Part shown: in pieces, positions 1-5,887 of the stretch
How positions within the stretch are numbered: the stretch's first letter is position 1
Layout: every line of letters starts with the position of its first letter
From: Streptosporangiaceae bacterium
GTDB taxonomy: Bacteria; Actinomycetota; Actinomycetes; Streptosporangiales; Streptosporangiaceae
DNA: 9,176 bases
Direction: 5' to 3'
NCBI GenBank assembly: GCA_030040815.1
Contig: JASHSZ010000680.1
Location: 1-9,176 of the forward strand
Notes under the pieces: model-generated
Seen by the model: the letters and a program-made list of their open reading frames with translations, nothing else
Told to the model about the DNA's origin: nothing
The model's database searches: none
Translations under genes and position numbers: made by a program

Positions 1-1014
1 GACGGTCGCGAGCATGCGCCGCTGCTGCAGGAAGTAGAGCAGGGCGAAGCCTGGCGCCACGAGCAGGACCGCCAGGCCCGCCACCACCAACTCCGCCACC
101 ATGGCCGCAGTGGGGGCGCTGCCCGCGGCGAGCGACAGAGAGGTGGGAAACAGATAGGGGTACTGGGCCAGTCCCCACCCCCACACCACGGTCGCCACCG
201 CGACGGCCGCCGTCAGCCGCAGCACCAGGGCGTGGTACCAGCGCAGCCAGAGCATGACCAGCACGGCGATCCCCGCGGCGATCGAGATGGCCACCAGCGG
301 CAGGGCGATGCCGGTCAGGCCGACGAAGTCGTACGGCGCGCTCGCCGACAGTACTGCGAACGTGGCGGCGGCTAGGGCACCGGTGAGCAGCCCGGCTGCG
401 GTGGCTCGCAGCGAAAAGTAGCGCATCAGGTCCTGGTGCCGCCGCTGGCGGGCCTCCAGGACGAGGAACACCGCGCTGACGTAGCCGCAGGCGGCGACGA
501 ACAGGAACCCGGTGAGGATGGCGGTAGGCGAGGTCCAGGCGGCCAGGACGTTGCCCGCGGGATGGTCGGGGACCTGGCCGGTGGCCACGGCGCCGACGAC
601 CGTGCCCATGAAGAACGGGGTGATCAGCGAGGAGGCTGCGAACATCGCGCCGGTGAGCTGCTGCATTCGCAGCCGCTCCGCGGTGTGCCGGAACGCAAAC
701 CCAACCCCGCGGAGGACGATGCCGAGCAGGGAGAGGCTGAGCGGGACGAACAGCGCGGTCATGATGGCGGCGAACGCGGGCGGAAACGCGGTCCACAACA
801 GGACCAGGATGAAGACCAGCCACACGTGGTTGGCTTCCCAGACCGGGGTGATGGACTCGTCGATGAGCTCCCGCGCAGCCGCACCGCGCTCGGTCCCGCC
901 CGCTACCAGGTCCCAGATGCCACCGCCGAAGTCTGCCCCGCCGAACAGCGCGTACGCGGAGATGACCACGACCAGGATCGCCGCAACCGCTATGTCCTCC
1001 GGCGAGGGACTCAT
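1..1014 (-). CDS. cydB: Cytochrome bd ubiquinol oxidase subunit II, 3' end cut by window edge
   Basis: This is the second membrane subunit of cytochrome bd oxidase, which oxidises quinol and reduces oxygen to water in the cytoplasmic membrane without pumping protons. I translated 338 codons in the minus direction with no stop before base 1. That is close to full length for actinobacterial CydB, so only the extreme C terminus should be missing. Visible family marks are YALFGGADFGGG at residues 21-32, WEANHVWL at 59-66, LRGVGFAFRH at 101-110 and WGWGLAQYPYLFP at 278-290, set among about eight or nine hydrophobic helices. The ATG at 1012-1014 overlaps the cydA TGA stop in an ATGA arrangement, so its translation is coupled to cydA. 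In actinobacteria the cydDC transporter genes often follow cydB; that region lies outside the window. The family call is firm. Confidence 0.95.
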   Translation of the reverse strand, partial: MSPSPEDIAVAAILVVVISAYALFGGADFGGGIWDLVAGGTERGAAARELIDESITPVWEANHVWLVFILVLLWTAFPPAFAAIMTALFVPLSLSLLGIVLRGVGFAFRHTAERLRMQQLTGAMFAASSLITPFFMGTVVGAVATGQVPDHPAGNVLAAWTSPTAILTGFLFVAACGYVSAVFLVLEARQRRHQDLMRYFSLRATAAGLLTGALAAATFAVLSASAPYDFVGLTGIALPLVAISIAAGIAVLVMLWLRWYHALVLRLTAAVAVATVVWGWGLAQYPYLFPTSLSLAAGSAPTAAMVAELVVAGLAVLLVAPGFALLYFLQQRRMLATV

Positions 1015-2450
1015 GCAGCGCCCGGCCGGCCTTCCGATGTGCGGGACAGGGCCGGTGGTGTGCCGGGTGATGCCCCGGATCCGGCCGCGGCGGGACCGTA
1101 GGGCACCTGCTCCGCCTCCTCCTCGCCGGGCGCTCCGCGCCGCCACCGCCGGGACATAACCATCGGAGTGCCGATTGAGACCACGGTCAGGATGGCGTAC
1201 AGGATGAGGATCACTCCCAGGGTGACGGTGACCCCGCTGGCCGGGGTGACCGCGTTGCTGACCAGCAGCACGCGGTAGACGATCCAGGGCTGGCGGCCGA
1301 CCTCAGTGACGATCCAGCCCGCTTCCATCGCAGCCACGGCCGTCACGCCGCTGATTGCAGAGGGCGCCAGGAACCACGGGGTCACAAGCAGCCGGCGGTG
1401 GAACCACCACCACCAGCCTTGCCACGCTGCCAGCGCGAGCAGGAAGAAGCCGATGCCCACCATCAGGTCGAAGCTCAGGTGAATGAGCGTGACCAGCGCG
1501 GGCCGCTGCGAGGGCGGCACACTGTCCCACCCGATAACCCGGGTGTGCGGCGAGAACCCGACCAAGATCGAGTCGAACGACGGGATAGCAGCACCGAAGT
1601 AAACGTGGCCGTTGATATAGATACCGCCGATCCATTCGGGGACATTCTCCGAGGTCTTGGCCACGTACTCCATCGCGGCGAACTTCACCGGCTGATTGCC
1701 CGCGATGAATCGGGCGATGATGTCGCCCATCATCACCTGCAGCGGGGCGGCGATCCCGGCGACCGTAAACGGGATGGCGAAACCCAGCCGATGATAATGG
1801 TCCCGGCGACCGCGCAGCAGCCCCACCGCGTACACGCCGGCGATGAGGAAGCCCGCCACCATGTACGCGGCGAGCACCATGTGCGCGGTCTCATACGGAG
1901 TCGAGGCGTTGAAGAACACCGACACCGGATCGACCCTGGTGATCTTTCCGTGGCTGAGCGTGTATCCGGCGGGTGAGTTCATCCATGAGTTCGCCGCGAC
2001 CACCGACAGGGCGCCCAGCACTCCGGCCACTACGATTGGCATCCCGCTCCACCAGTGCGCCCAGGCCGGGAGCCGCCCCCACCCGTACAGGTACACCCCG
2101 ACGAAGATCGCCTCCAGGAAGAAGAAGATTCCCTCCATGGAGAACGGGAAGCCGATGGCCGCCCCGAACCGGCCCATCAGGCCCGGCCACAGCAGGCCCA
2201 TCTCATACGACAGCACGGTTCCCGACACCGCGCCGACGGCCACCAGAACCGCCATGACTTTCGACCATCGGCGCGCCAGCAGCAGCGCCGCGGCATCACC
2301 GCGCCTGATGCCGATCCACTCCGCGGTCATGATGACGGCCGCGAACGCAATCCCGAAGCACGCGAGAATGATGTGGAACCCGAGCGACGAACCCATCTGC
2401 GACCGGGCCGGTACCGGATTCACTGCCAGAACATGCGTCACTGCGCCCAT
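1011..2450 (-). CDS. cydA: Cytochrome bd ubiquinol oxidase subunit I
   Basis: This is the haem-bearing subunit of cytochrome bd oxidase and contains the quinol site. Numbered from the ATG at 2450 (479 residues), the visible ligands are His26 in LGFHIILA, His190 in PYETAHMV, and Met330 in SFDLMVGIG. Glu106 and Glu113 of the proton-channel helix (MEGIFFFLE) are present. The quinol-loop pair Lys256/Glu261 lies in QPVKFAAME, and Glu383 lies in GWIVTEVGRQPW. The loop between QPVK and Met330 is only about 70 residues, so this is a short-Q-loop enzyme. The last 40 or so residues form a Glu/Pro/Gly-rich tail not seen in the E. coli protein. I chose the start at 2450 because a run of six G lies 6 bases upstream. 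An in-frame ATG at 2483 would add 11 residues but has no visible ribosome-binding site. The gene is coupled to cydB by a 4-base overlap. Expression is probably raised at low oxygen (family knowledge), and a large palindrome lies upstream. Confidence 0.96.
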   Translation of the reverse strand: MGAVTHVLAVNPVPARSQMGSSLGFHIILACFGIAFAAVIMTAEWIGIRRGDAAALLLARRWSKVMAVLVAVGAVSGTVLSYEMGLLWPGLMGRFGAAIGFPFSMEGIFFFLEAIFVGVYLYGWGRLPAWAHWWSGMPIVVAGVLGALSVVAANSWMNSPAGYTLSHGKITRVDPVSVFFNASTPYETAHMVLAAYMVAGFLIAGVYAVGLLRGRRDHYHRLGFAIPFTVAGIAAPLQVMMGDIIARFIAGNQPVKFAAMEYVAKTSENVPEWIGGIYINGHVYFGAAIPSFDSILVGFSPHTRVIGWDSVPPSQRPALVTLIHLSFDLMVGIGFFLLALAAWQGWWWWFHRRLLVTPWFLAPSAISGVTAVAAMEAGWIVTEVGRQPWIVYRVLLVSNAVTPASGVTVTLGVILILYAILTVVSIGTPMVMSRRWRRGAPGEEEAEQVPYGPAAAGSGASPGTPPALSRTSEGRPGAA

Positions 2451-2508
2451 CGCGCGCCCCCCGGTTCGCTGCATCGCCCGCATCGCGGCCGCATGGCCGT
2501 CGCGCTAT

Positions 2509-2536
2509 GTGTACCGCCACCGCGGTCTGGGTACAC
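2509..2536. promoter_or_regulatory. 28-bp imperfect palindrome, candidate operator between cydA and a small membrane gene
   Basis: Outer arms GTGTACC (2509-2515) and GGTACAC (2530-2536) are perfect inverted repeats. The centre is a second palindrome, ACCGCGGT (2519-2526), on exactly the same axis, so 11 of 14 half-site positions pair. It lies 58 bases upstream of the chosen cydA start and 38 bases upstream of the divergent small gene. That position suits an operator for a dimeric regulator controlling both directions. It does not match the Streptomyces Rex consensus (TGTGAA...TTCACA). The regulator is unknown. Confidence 0.5.
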
Positions 2537-2560
2537 GTGACACCACTCGTCAGGGCTCCC

Positions 2561-2565
2561 AGAGG
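2561..2565 (+). promoter_or_regulatory. Ribosome-binding site deciding the start of the 63-residue gene
   Basis: AGAGG ends 9 bases before the ATG at 2575 but only 3 bases before the alternative ATG at 2569, so spacing favours 2575. Confidence 0.5.
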
Positions 2566-2574
2566 TGCATGGGC

Positions 2575-2766
2575 ATGAGCAGCAGAAACGTCGGGGTCGT
2601 TGCCCTGGTCATCCTGCTCGGGCTCGTAGTCGGCGTGCTCGGGCTGGTCGCGCCCGATCTCTACACCGTCGGCGTGCTGATCCTGTTCATCGGCGGCGTC
2701 GGCGTTGCCGTCCTGGCCGGCGAGTACCTCATCCGCTGCATCAGCAGCGGGCGACCGCCCGCCTGA
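2575..2766 (+). CDS. Small two-helix membrane protein, divergent from cydAB
   Basis: I do not recognise this 63-residue protein beyond its topology. It has a short polar N terminus (MSSRN), a first hydrophobic segment at about residues 6-26, a short APDLYTV turn, a second segment at about 33-51, and a short tail ending SGRPPA. Third codon positions are strongly G/C, and AGAGG lies 9 bases before the ATG, so it looks like a real gene. It sits at the end of a much longer stop-free plus-strand frame that is otherwise antisense to cydA; only this last part looks coding. It is transcribed away from cydA, from a region holding a 28-bp palindrome. By position it could be co-regulated with the oxidase, or even be a small accessory subunit, but nothing in the sequence shows that. 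CydX-type accessory proteins have one helix and are shorter. Confidence 0.7.
   Translation: MSSRNVGVVALVILLGLVVGVLGLVAPDLYTVGVLILFIGGVGVAVLAGEYLIRCISSGRPPA
2747..2762. terminator. GC hairpin at the 3' end of the small membrane gene
   Basis: GCGGGC (2747-2752) and GCCCGC (2757-2762) form a perfect 6-bp stem with a GACC loop immediately before the TGA at 2764. The next gene ends only 12 bases further on the other strand, so this hairpin could serve both converging transcripts. There is no T-run on either side, so termination is an inference. Confidence 0.3.
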
Positions 2767-2778
2767 CGGCTTCGGCTC

Positions 2779-3612
2779 CTACGGCACGAGCACGAGCGCC
2801 TGGCCGTTGAGGCGGGCGAGGCGCACGACGTCGGTAACGAAGCGTCCGGTGCCGAAGTCGAAGGCTGCAACCCGATCCTCCCCCACGCAGTACAGGCGAC
2901 CGCCCGGGCCGAACCGCAGTCCGCGTGGGCGTCGGAATCTGCCGGAGCCTTCCGGCGTGAGAACGCGGACGAGACGCCCGGTCGCCGGATCGTACTCGCG
3001 CACGCTCGTCTCGGCATCCGGATCGCCGAACGGCCACTCGCTGGAAACCAGGATGTTTCCGCCGGAAGCGATCGTCAGGTCCAGCGGGCTCAGCTCAGGG
3101 TCAGCCACCAGGTGCGGATTGCGCAGCCTGCCAGCAGCGTCGAACACGACGATGGTGTTGTCGCCCTCGCCAGCGGGCGACGTGCCGGACGCGAAATACA
3201 GCTGGCCGTCACCAGCGAAGCCGAAGCCGCGTGGGAACGGGACAATATCGTCCGGCAGCACGGTCTCCCCCGGCCCGTCGAGGCTGGCAGGCATAGCCAG
3301 AATCGTGCGTCGGCGGCGCAGGCCAACGTAGTACCGGCCATCGGGCCCGAATGTGCCGCCGCCAGGGTCGAGGCCCGGGATCCGTCCGGAGTCGAGCACG
3401 ACGTGTCCGTGGTGATCAAGCGCCAGCACGCGGTCCGCACCGCTGTTCAGATAGATCAGACCGCCCGATGGGTCAAGGCAGAGACCACGTGGATCGGCAA
3501 TTCGCGGGTCATCGCTGACCGGTCCCAGAAACTCCCCATCTGAGCCGAACCTCAGCAGCGTGCCGTACCCGTTGCCGTTAGCCCCGCTGGCACTCGTCAC
3601 GAGGATGGCCAT
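2779..3612 (-). CDS. NHL/SMP-30-like beta-propeller protein
   Basis: This 277-residue protein is built from repeated propeller blades. PRGLCLDPSGGLIYLNSGADRV falls at about residues 41-62, a GGTFGPDGRYYVG blade at 85-97, FPRGFGFAGDGQLYFASG at 126-143, LDLTIASGGNILVSS at 178-191, and RRPRGLRFGPGGRLYCVG at 227-244. Between them come the usual "variable name" strands such as RVLALD, TIVVFD, SVREYD and RVAAFD. Such proteins are scaffolds that bind ligands, or are lactonase-like or lyase-like enzymes. I see no signal peptide, so it is probably cytoplasmic, and I cannot name its substrate. The ATG at 3610-3612 lacks a clear ribosome-binding site. A 7-bp inverted repeat spans its start codon. It converges with the small membrane gene (12-bp gap) and diverges from the DMT transporter. 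Confidence 0.8.
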   Translation of the reverse strand: MAILVTSASGANGNGYGTLLRFGSDGEFLGPVSDDPRIADPRGLCLDPSGGLIYLNSGADRVLALDHHGHVVLDSGRIPGLDPGGGTFGPDGRYYVGLRRRRTILAMPASLDGPGETVLPDDIVPFPRGFGFAGDGQLYFASGTSPAGEGDNTIVVFDAAGRLRNPHLVADPELSPLDLTIASGGNILVSSEWPFGDPDAETSVREYDPATGRLVRVLTPEGSGRFRRPRGLRFGPGGRLYCVGEDRVAAFDFGTGRFVTDVVRLARLNGQALVLVP

Positions 3613-3648
3613 GCAACCGCACTAAACCAGATTCGCCAGCGGGTTGCA
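3612..3648. repeat. Inverted repeat spanning the start codon of the propeller gene
   Basis: TGCAACC (3612-3618) and GGTTGCA (3642-3648) are perfect 7-bp inverted arms separated by 23 bases. On the minus-strand transcript the second arm reaches into the ATG, so folding could hide the start codon. Alternatively it is a DNA dyad for a regulator, or chance. Confidence 0.25.
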
Positions 3649-3765
3649 GACGGGCTACCTGGCTACTGCAGCTCGCAGCCCCCCGCAGCCTGCGGGCAAA
3701 CCGCTGACGTGCAAAGACATCCTCAATCTCCGCGGGCCCGCAGCAGCTCGGGCCGCACCCGGATA

Positions 3766-3798
3766 TTCCTGATCATCACGGCACCGCTAGAATGATCA
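3766..3798 (+). promoter_or_regulatory. Candidate promoter overlapped by a TGATCAT/ATGATCA dyad, upstream of the transporter
   Basis: A TAGAAT hexamer (3788-3793) resembles a -10 box. TTCCTG (3766-3771) sits 16 bases upstream as a weak -35. TGATCAT (3770-3776) and ATGATCA (3792-3798) are perfect inverted arms 15 bases apart that cover the end of the -35 and of the -10. That is where a repressor would block polymerase. Transcription would start near 3800, leaving about a 30-base leader before the GTG at 3830. Confidence 0.4.
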
Positions 3799-3829
3799 TG
3801 GTGGGAAAACGGGGAACCGGCTGGGATGC

Positions 3830-4774
3830 GTGGTCGGCCAGACTGGCTGGGTGGAGCGCCTAGTGCTCCCGGTTGCCGCCGTGGTCGCGGGACTCGGTGC
3901 CGCAATCGTCTTTGGCATGTCGTCGGTCGCCGAGCAGCGCAGCGCCAAGCGCGTGCAGACCCGGCGAGCGCTCTCACCGAAGATCCTGCTCGACCTCGTC
4001 GGGCAGCCGCTGTGGGTGATAGCGATCGGCGGCACCGTGATCGGGTTTGCGCTGCAGGTCCTCGCGCTCAAGTACGGCCCGCTGGCCCTGGTCGAGCCAC
4101 TCCTGGTCTGCGACCTGCTGTTCGCCGCGCTGATCGCTTCGTACCTGCGCCGACGAATCGATCCGGTCATCCTCGGCGGAGTCATTGCGACAGCAGGTGG
4201 CGTGGCGGGCTTCCTGGCGATCGGTCGTCCGTCCACCGGCCAGTCGACCGTCAGCTTCTTCGTCGTACTGCCGCTGGCTGCCGGACTCGCCGCCTGCGTG
4301 ACGGGCTGCCTCGCGGTCGCCAGGCGCAACAGGAACCTGCGCCCCCTCGCGCTGGCGCTGGCCTGTGGCATCTGTTACGGCGCCGCGGCGTTCCTGGTCA
4401 AGCTAGTGGTGTCTGACGTCAGCGGGGGCCTGTCCCACCTGCTGACCGACTGGCCAATCTACGCGCTGGCTGTGGTTGGCCCGGTGGGCTTCGTGCTCAA
4501 CCAGAACGCCTTCCAGCAGGGCACGTTGCTTGCACCGGTACTGGCCATCATTACGGCGTGCGACCCGATTATCTCCATCGCCCTCGCCTATCTCTGGCTG
4601 AATGAGCGGCTCAGCAGCAGCCCCGGGGCGATAGCAGGCCAGGTCATCTCGCTGGTCATCATGATTGCGGGCATCGTCGTGCTGGCGCACCACTCCCCGA
4701 TGGTCGCTCAGAAGCAGACCGAAGCCGTCACCCAAGCAGCCCGCGGTCGCCAGCGCTTAGCTGCCTGGAGGTGA
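3830..4774 (+). CDS. DMT-superfamily (EamA-like) membrane transporter
   Basis: This 314-residue integral membrane protein has about ten hydrophobic helices arranged as two EamA-like halves. A cytoplasmic EQRSAKR segment (residues 35-41) follows helix 1, and the first half holds YGPLALVEPLLVCDLLFAALI (82-102). The second half holds LNQNAFQQGTLLAPVLAI (223-240) and ends its last helix pair with the family's usual W-L-N-E-R-L (257-261 region). The substrate cannot be read from the sequence; relatives export metabolites or carry Mg2+-like ions. The start is the GTG at 3830, with only a weak GGGA upstream. A GTG at 3851 is an alternative that would remove seven residues. The C-terminal 25 residues are a basic soluble tail. 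It stands alone between divergent and convergent neighbours, so it is probably a single-gene transcript from the dyad-bearing promoter. Confidence 0.85.
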   Translation: MVGQTGWVERLVLPVAAVVAGLGAAIVFGMSSVAEQRSAKRVQTRRALSPKILLDLVGQPLWVIAIGGTVIGFALQVLALKYGPLALVEPLLVCDLLFAALIASYLRRRIDPVILGGVIATAGGVAGFLAIGRPSTGQSTVSFFVVLPLAAGLAACVTGCLAVARRNRNLRPLALALACGICYGAAAFLVKLVVSDVSGGLSHLLTDWPIYALAVVGPVGFVLNQNAFQQGTLLAPVLAIITACDPIISIALAYLWLNERLSSSPGAIAGQVISLVIMIAGIVVLAHHSPMVAQKQTEAVTQAARGRQRLAAWR

Positions 4775-4781
4775 ATTGCTT

Positions 4782-4862
4782 ATGAGCAGCTCGGCCCCGG
4801 AATCTCTAGCTGCTCTCTCCGGCCTTCGGCACCGTCCGGCGACCGCCTCTCACTTCCGGTAA
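4782..4862 (+). CDS. Possible 26-residue micro-ORF after the transporter gene
   Basis: An ATG at 4782 follows a clear GGAGG (4767-4771) by 10 bases; the GGAGG itself overlaps the last codons of the transporter gene. The frame runs 26 codons (MSSSAPESLAALSGLRHRPA and six more) to a TAA at 4860-4862, overlapping the end of the convergent SDR gene by 13 bases. The spacing would let terminating ribosomes re-initiate. The product is polar, with no membrane segment and no family I recognise, and a hairpin occupies the same DNA. It may be a translated leader, a remnant, or chance. Confidence 0.25.
   Translation: MSSSAPESLAALSGLRHRPATASHFR
4784..4815. terminator. Hairpin between convergent transporter and SDR genes
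   Basis: GAGCAGCT (4784-4791) pairs perfectly with AGCTGCTC (4808-4815) around a 16-base loop, in the 75-bp gap between two converging stops (4774 and 4850). It could stop both transcripts. No T-run follows on either strand, so it is not a classical intrinsic terminator, though such tail-less hairpins are common in high-GC actinobacteria. Confidence 0.35.
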
Positions 4863-5728
4863 CTCCCGTTGCGGAACTCGTCCACGAGCCCTGGGTGGGA
4901 CGGACGCCAGCCCAGCTCCGCCCGAGCCTTGGCCGCCTCGGTTCCCTGATCGAGCAGCAGGACGTCGGCGAGGGGGCCGAGGCGCGCCCTGGCCTCCTCG
5001 TCAGAGCCAGGGACAGCTCCGGGAGCGTCGGCTGCGACCGCGGCCGCCTCCGTCAGCTCGGATACGGTCGAGGTCAGCCCGTTACCGATGACGTACCGGC
5101 CGCGGGCCGACTCGTTTTCCAGGGCCCGCCGGAAGCAATCGGCGATGTCCGCGACGTGGACCGTGGACCAGTGCTGCTGACCGGTACCGAGCATGATCAG
5201 GTTGCCGTCGTCGTCGCGCGGCGAGCTGAGCATCACCCCCGGAATAGCTCCGCCGCCGTCACCGTAGGCGGTGCCGGAGAGGATCACGACCCCGCGCATG
5301 CCCTGCGCGTCGAGCACCCGGCGTTCGATCGGCTCCTTCCACGCCACCATCGCGGGTGCGTTGATAGGAGACTCCTCGGTAATGTCGAGATTGTCCCCAT
5401 ACACCCAGCCGCCGCTGATGTGCAGATAGGGCTTGCCGGTGCCTGCGAACGCGTCGGTCGCCGCGTCGACCACCGCGGAGTCGAGGTTCGCGCTGGTGGC
5501 GTCCCCCGGACTGGCAGTGTGAATGGCACCGTCTGCGATTCGGAACATACTCGCCACGCCCGTCCGGTCGTAGAGGTCGATCACGGCGGGCGTGGCCCCG
5601 GCGGCCGCGACTCTGTCCGCCTCGGCGTCGTCGCGGACCAGCGCCGTTACCCGGTGGCCGTGCGTTTGCAGGTCGGTCATGATGTGAGATCCGATGAAAC
5701 CTGTGGAACCTGTCAGCGTCACCTGCAT
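4850..5728 (-). CDS. NAD(P)-binding SDR / NAD-dependent epimerase-like protein
   Basis: This 292-residue extended or atypical short-chain dehydrogenase/reductase has an N-terminal Rossmann fold. From the chosen start the dinucleotide loop TGSTGFIGSHI is at residues 6-16, the LVRD after strand 2 at about 30-33, and the acidic VIDLYD at 49-54. HISGGWVYGD (103-112) is the usual active-site strand. The canonical YxxxK is not apparent; VAWKEPIERR (128-137) occupies that place, as in atypical SDRs. Its reaction is therefore unclear: reductase, isomerase or NADP sensor. I chose the ATG at 5728 because GGGGGAGG lies 9 bases upstream. The ATG at 5737 would directly abut that site. It follows the FMN reductase gene on the same strand with a 159-bp gap containing a hairpin, so it may be in the same operon or have its own promoter. 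Confidence 0.87.
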   Translation of the reverse strand: MQVTLTGSTGFIGSHIMTDLQTHGHRVTALVRDDAEADRVAAAGATPAVIDLYDRTGVASMFRIADGAIHTASPGDATSANLDSAVVDAATDAFAGTGKPYLHISGGWVYGDNLDITEESPINAPAMVAWKEPIERRVLDAQGMRGVVILSGTAYGDGGGAIPGVMLSSPRDDDGNLIMLGTGQQHWSTVHVADIADCFRRALENESARGRYVIGNGLTSTVSELTEAAAVAADAPGAVPGSDEEARARLGPLADVLLLDQGTEAAKARAELGWRPSHPGLVDEFRNGSYRK

Positions 5729-5737
5729 AGTGCGCAT

Positions 5738-5745
5738 CCTCCCCC
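5738..5745 (-). promoter_or_regulatory. Ribosome-binding site deciding the SDR start
   Basis: On the minus strand GGGGGAGG ends 9 bases before the ATG at 5728 but has no gap before the upstream ATG at 5737, so the shorter product is favoured. Confidence 0.75.
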
Positions 5746-5854
5746 GTTCTGATCGGCCCTCGAAGCGCCCGGGCCCGGTGAGCCGTGCCCGCGACCGAAC
5801 GTCGCGACGCGAGCCCAGGCGATGCGAAACAGTCTTGCCGCAAGCCGGCTGATC

Positions 5855-5879
5855 CGAATCACCGGATCCTGGTGATTCG
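5855..5879. terminator. 9-bp-stem hairpin between FMN reductase and SDR genes
   Basis: CGAATCACC (5855-5863) and GGTGATTCG (5871-5879) form a perfect 9-bp stem with a 7-base loop containing most of a GGATCC palindrome. It starts 8 bases after the FMN reductase stop on the minus strand. It may end or attenuate the upstream transcript, or protect its 3' end. No T-run follows. It could instead be a DNA operator for the SDR gene, whose start is about 125 bases downstream. Confidence 0.45.
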
Positions 5880-5887
5880 CTGCCGAC

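Noticed and set aside
436..1159. Two long plus-strand frames antisense to cydB
   Set aside because: The products are Arg/Asp/Gly/Pro-rich without domains, while the minus strand encodes an unmistakable CydB; long antisense frames are expected in high-GC DNA.
1843..2574. Upstream part of a 307-codon plus-strand frame that ends with the small membrane protein
   Set aside because: This part is antisense to cydA and of low-complexity composition; only the last 63 codons have a ribosome-binding site and membrane-protein character.
2484..2574. Rex (TGTGAA...TTCACA) or DosR-type site upstream of cydA
   Set aside because: I looked for these because such regulators control bd oxidases or hypoxia genes in actinobacteria; no match is present, and the palindrome there has a different sequence.
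3682..3741. GC-rich palindromes (CCCGCA/TGCGGG around a GCC loop at 3682-3696 and GCGGGCCCGC at 3732-3741) in the divergent intergenic region
   Set aside because: They are short and purely G/C-driven, so they are expected by chance at this base composition; they have no clear relation to a start or stop.
5800..5844. Small palindromes CGTCGCGACG (5800-5809) and CTTGC/GCAAG (5834-5844) upstream of the SDR gene
   Set aside because: They are short and of common GC-rich composition, and no promoter element can be aligned with them.
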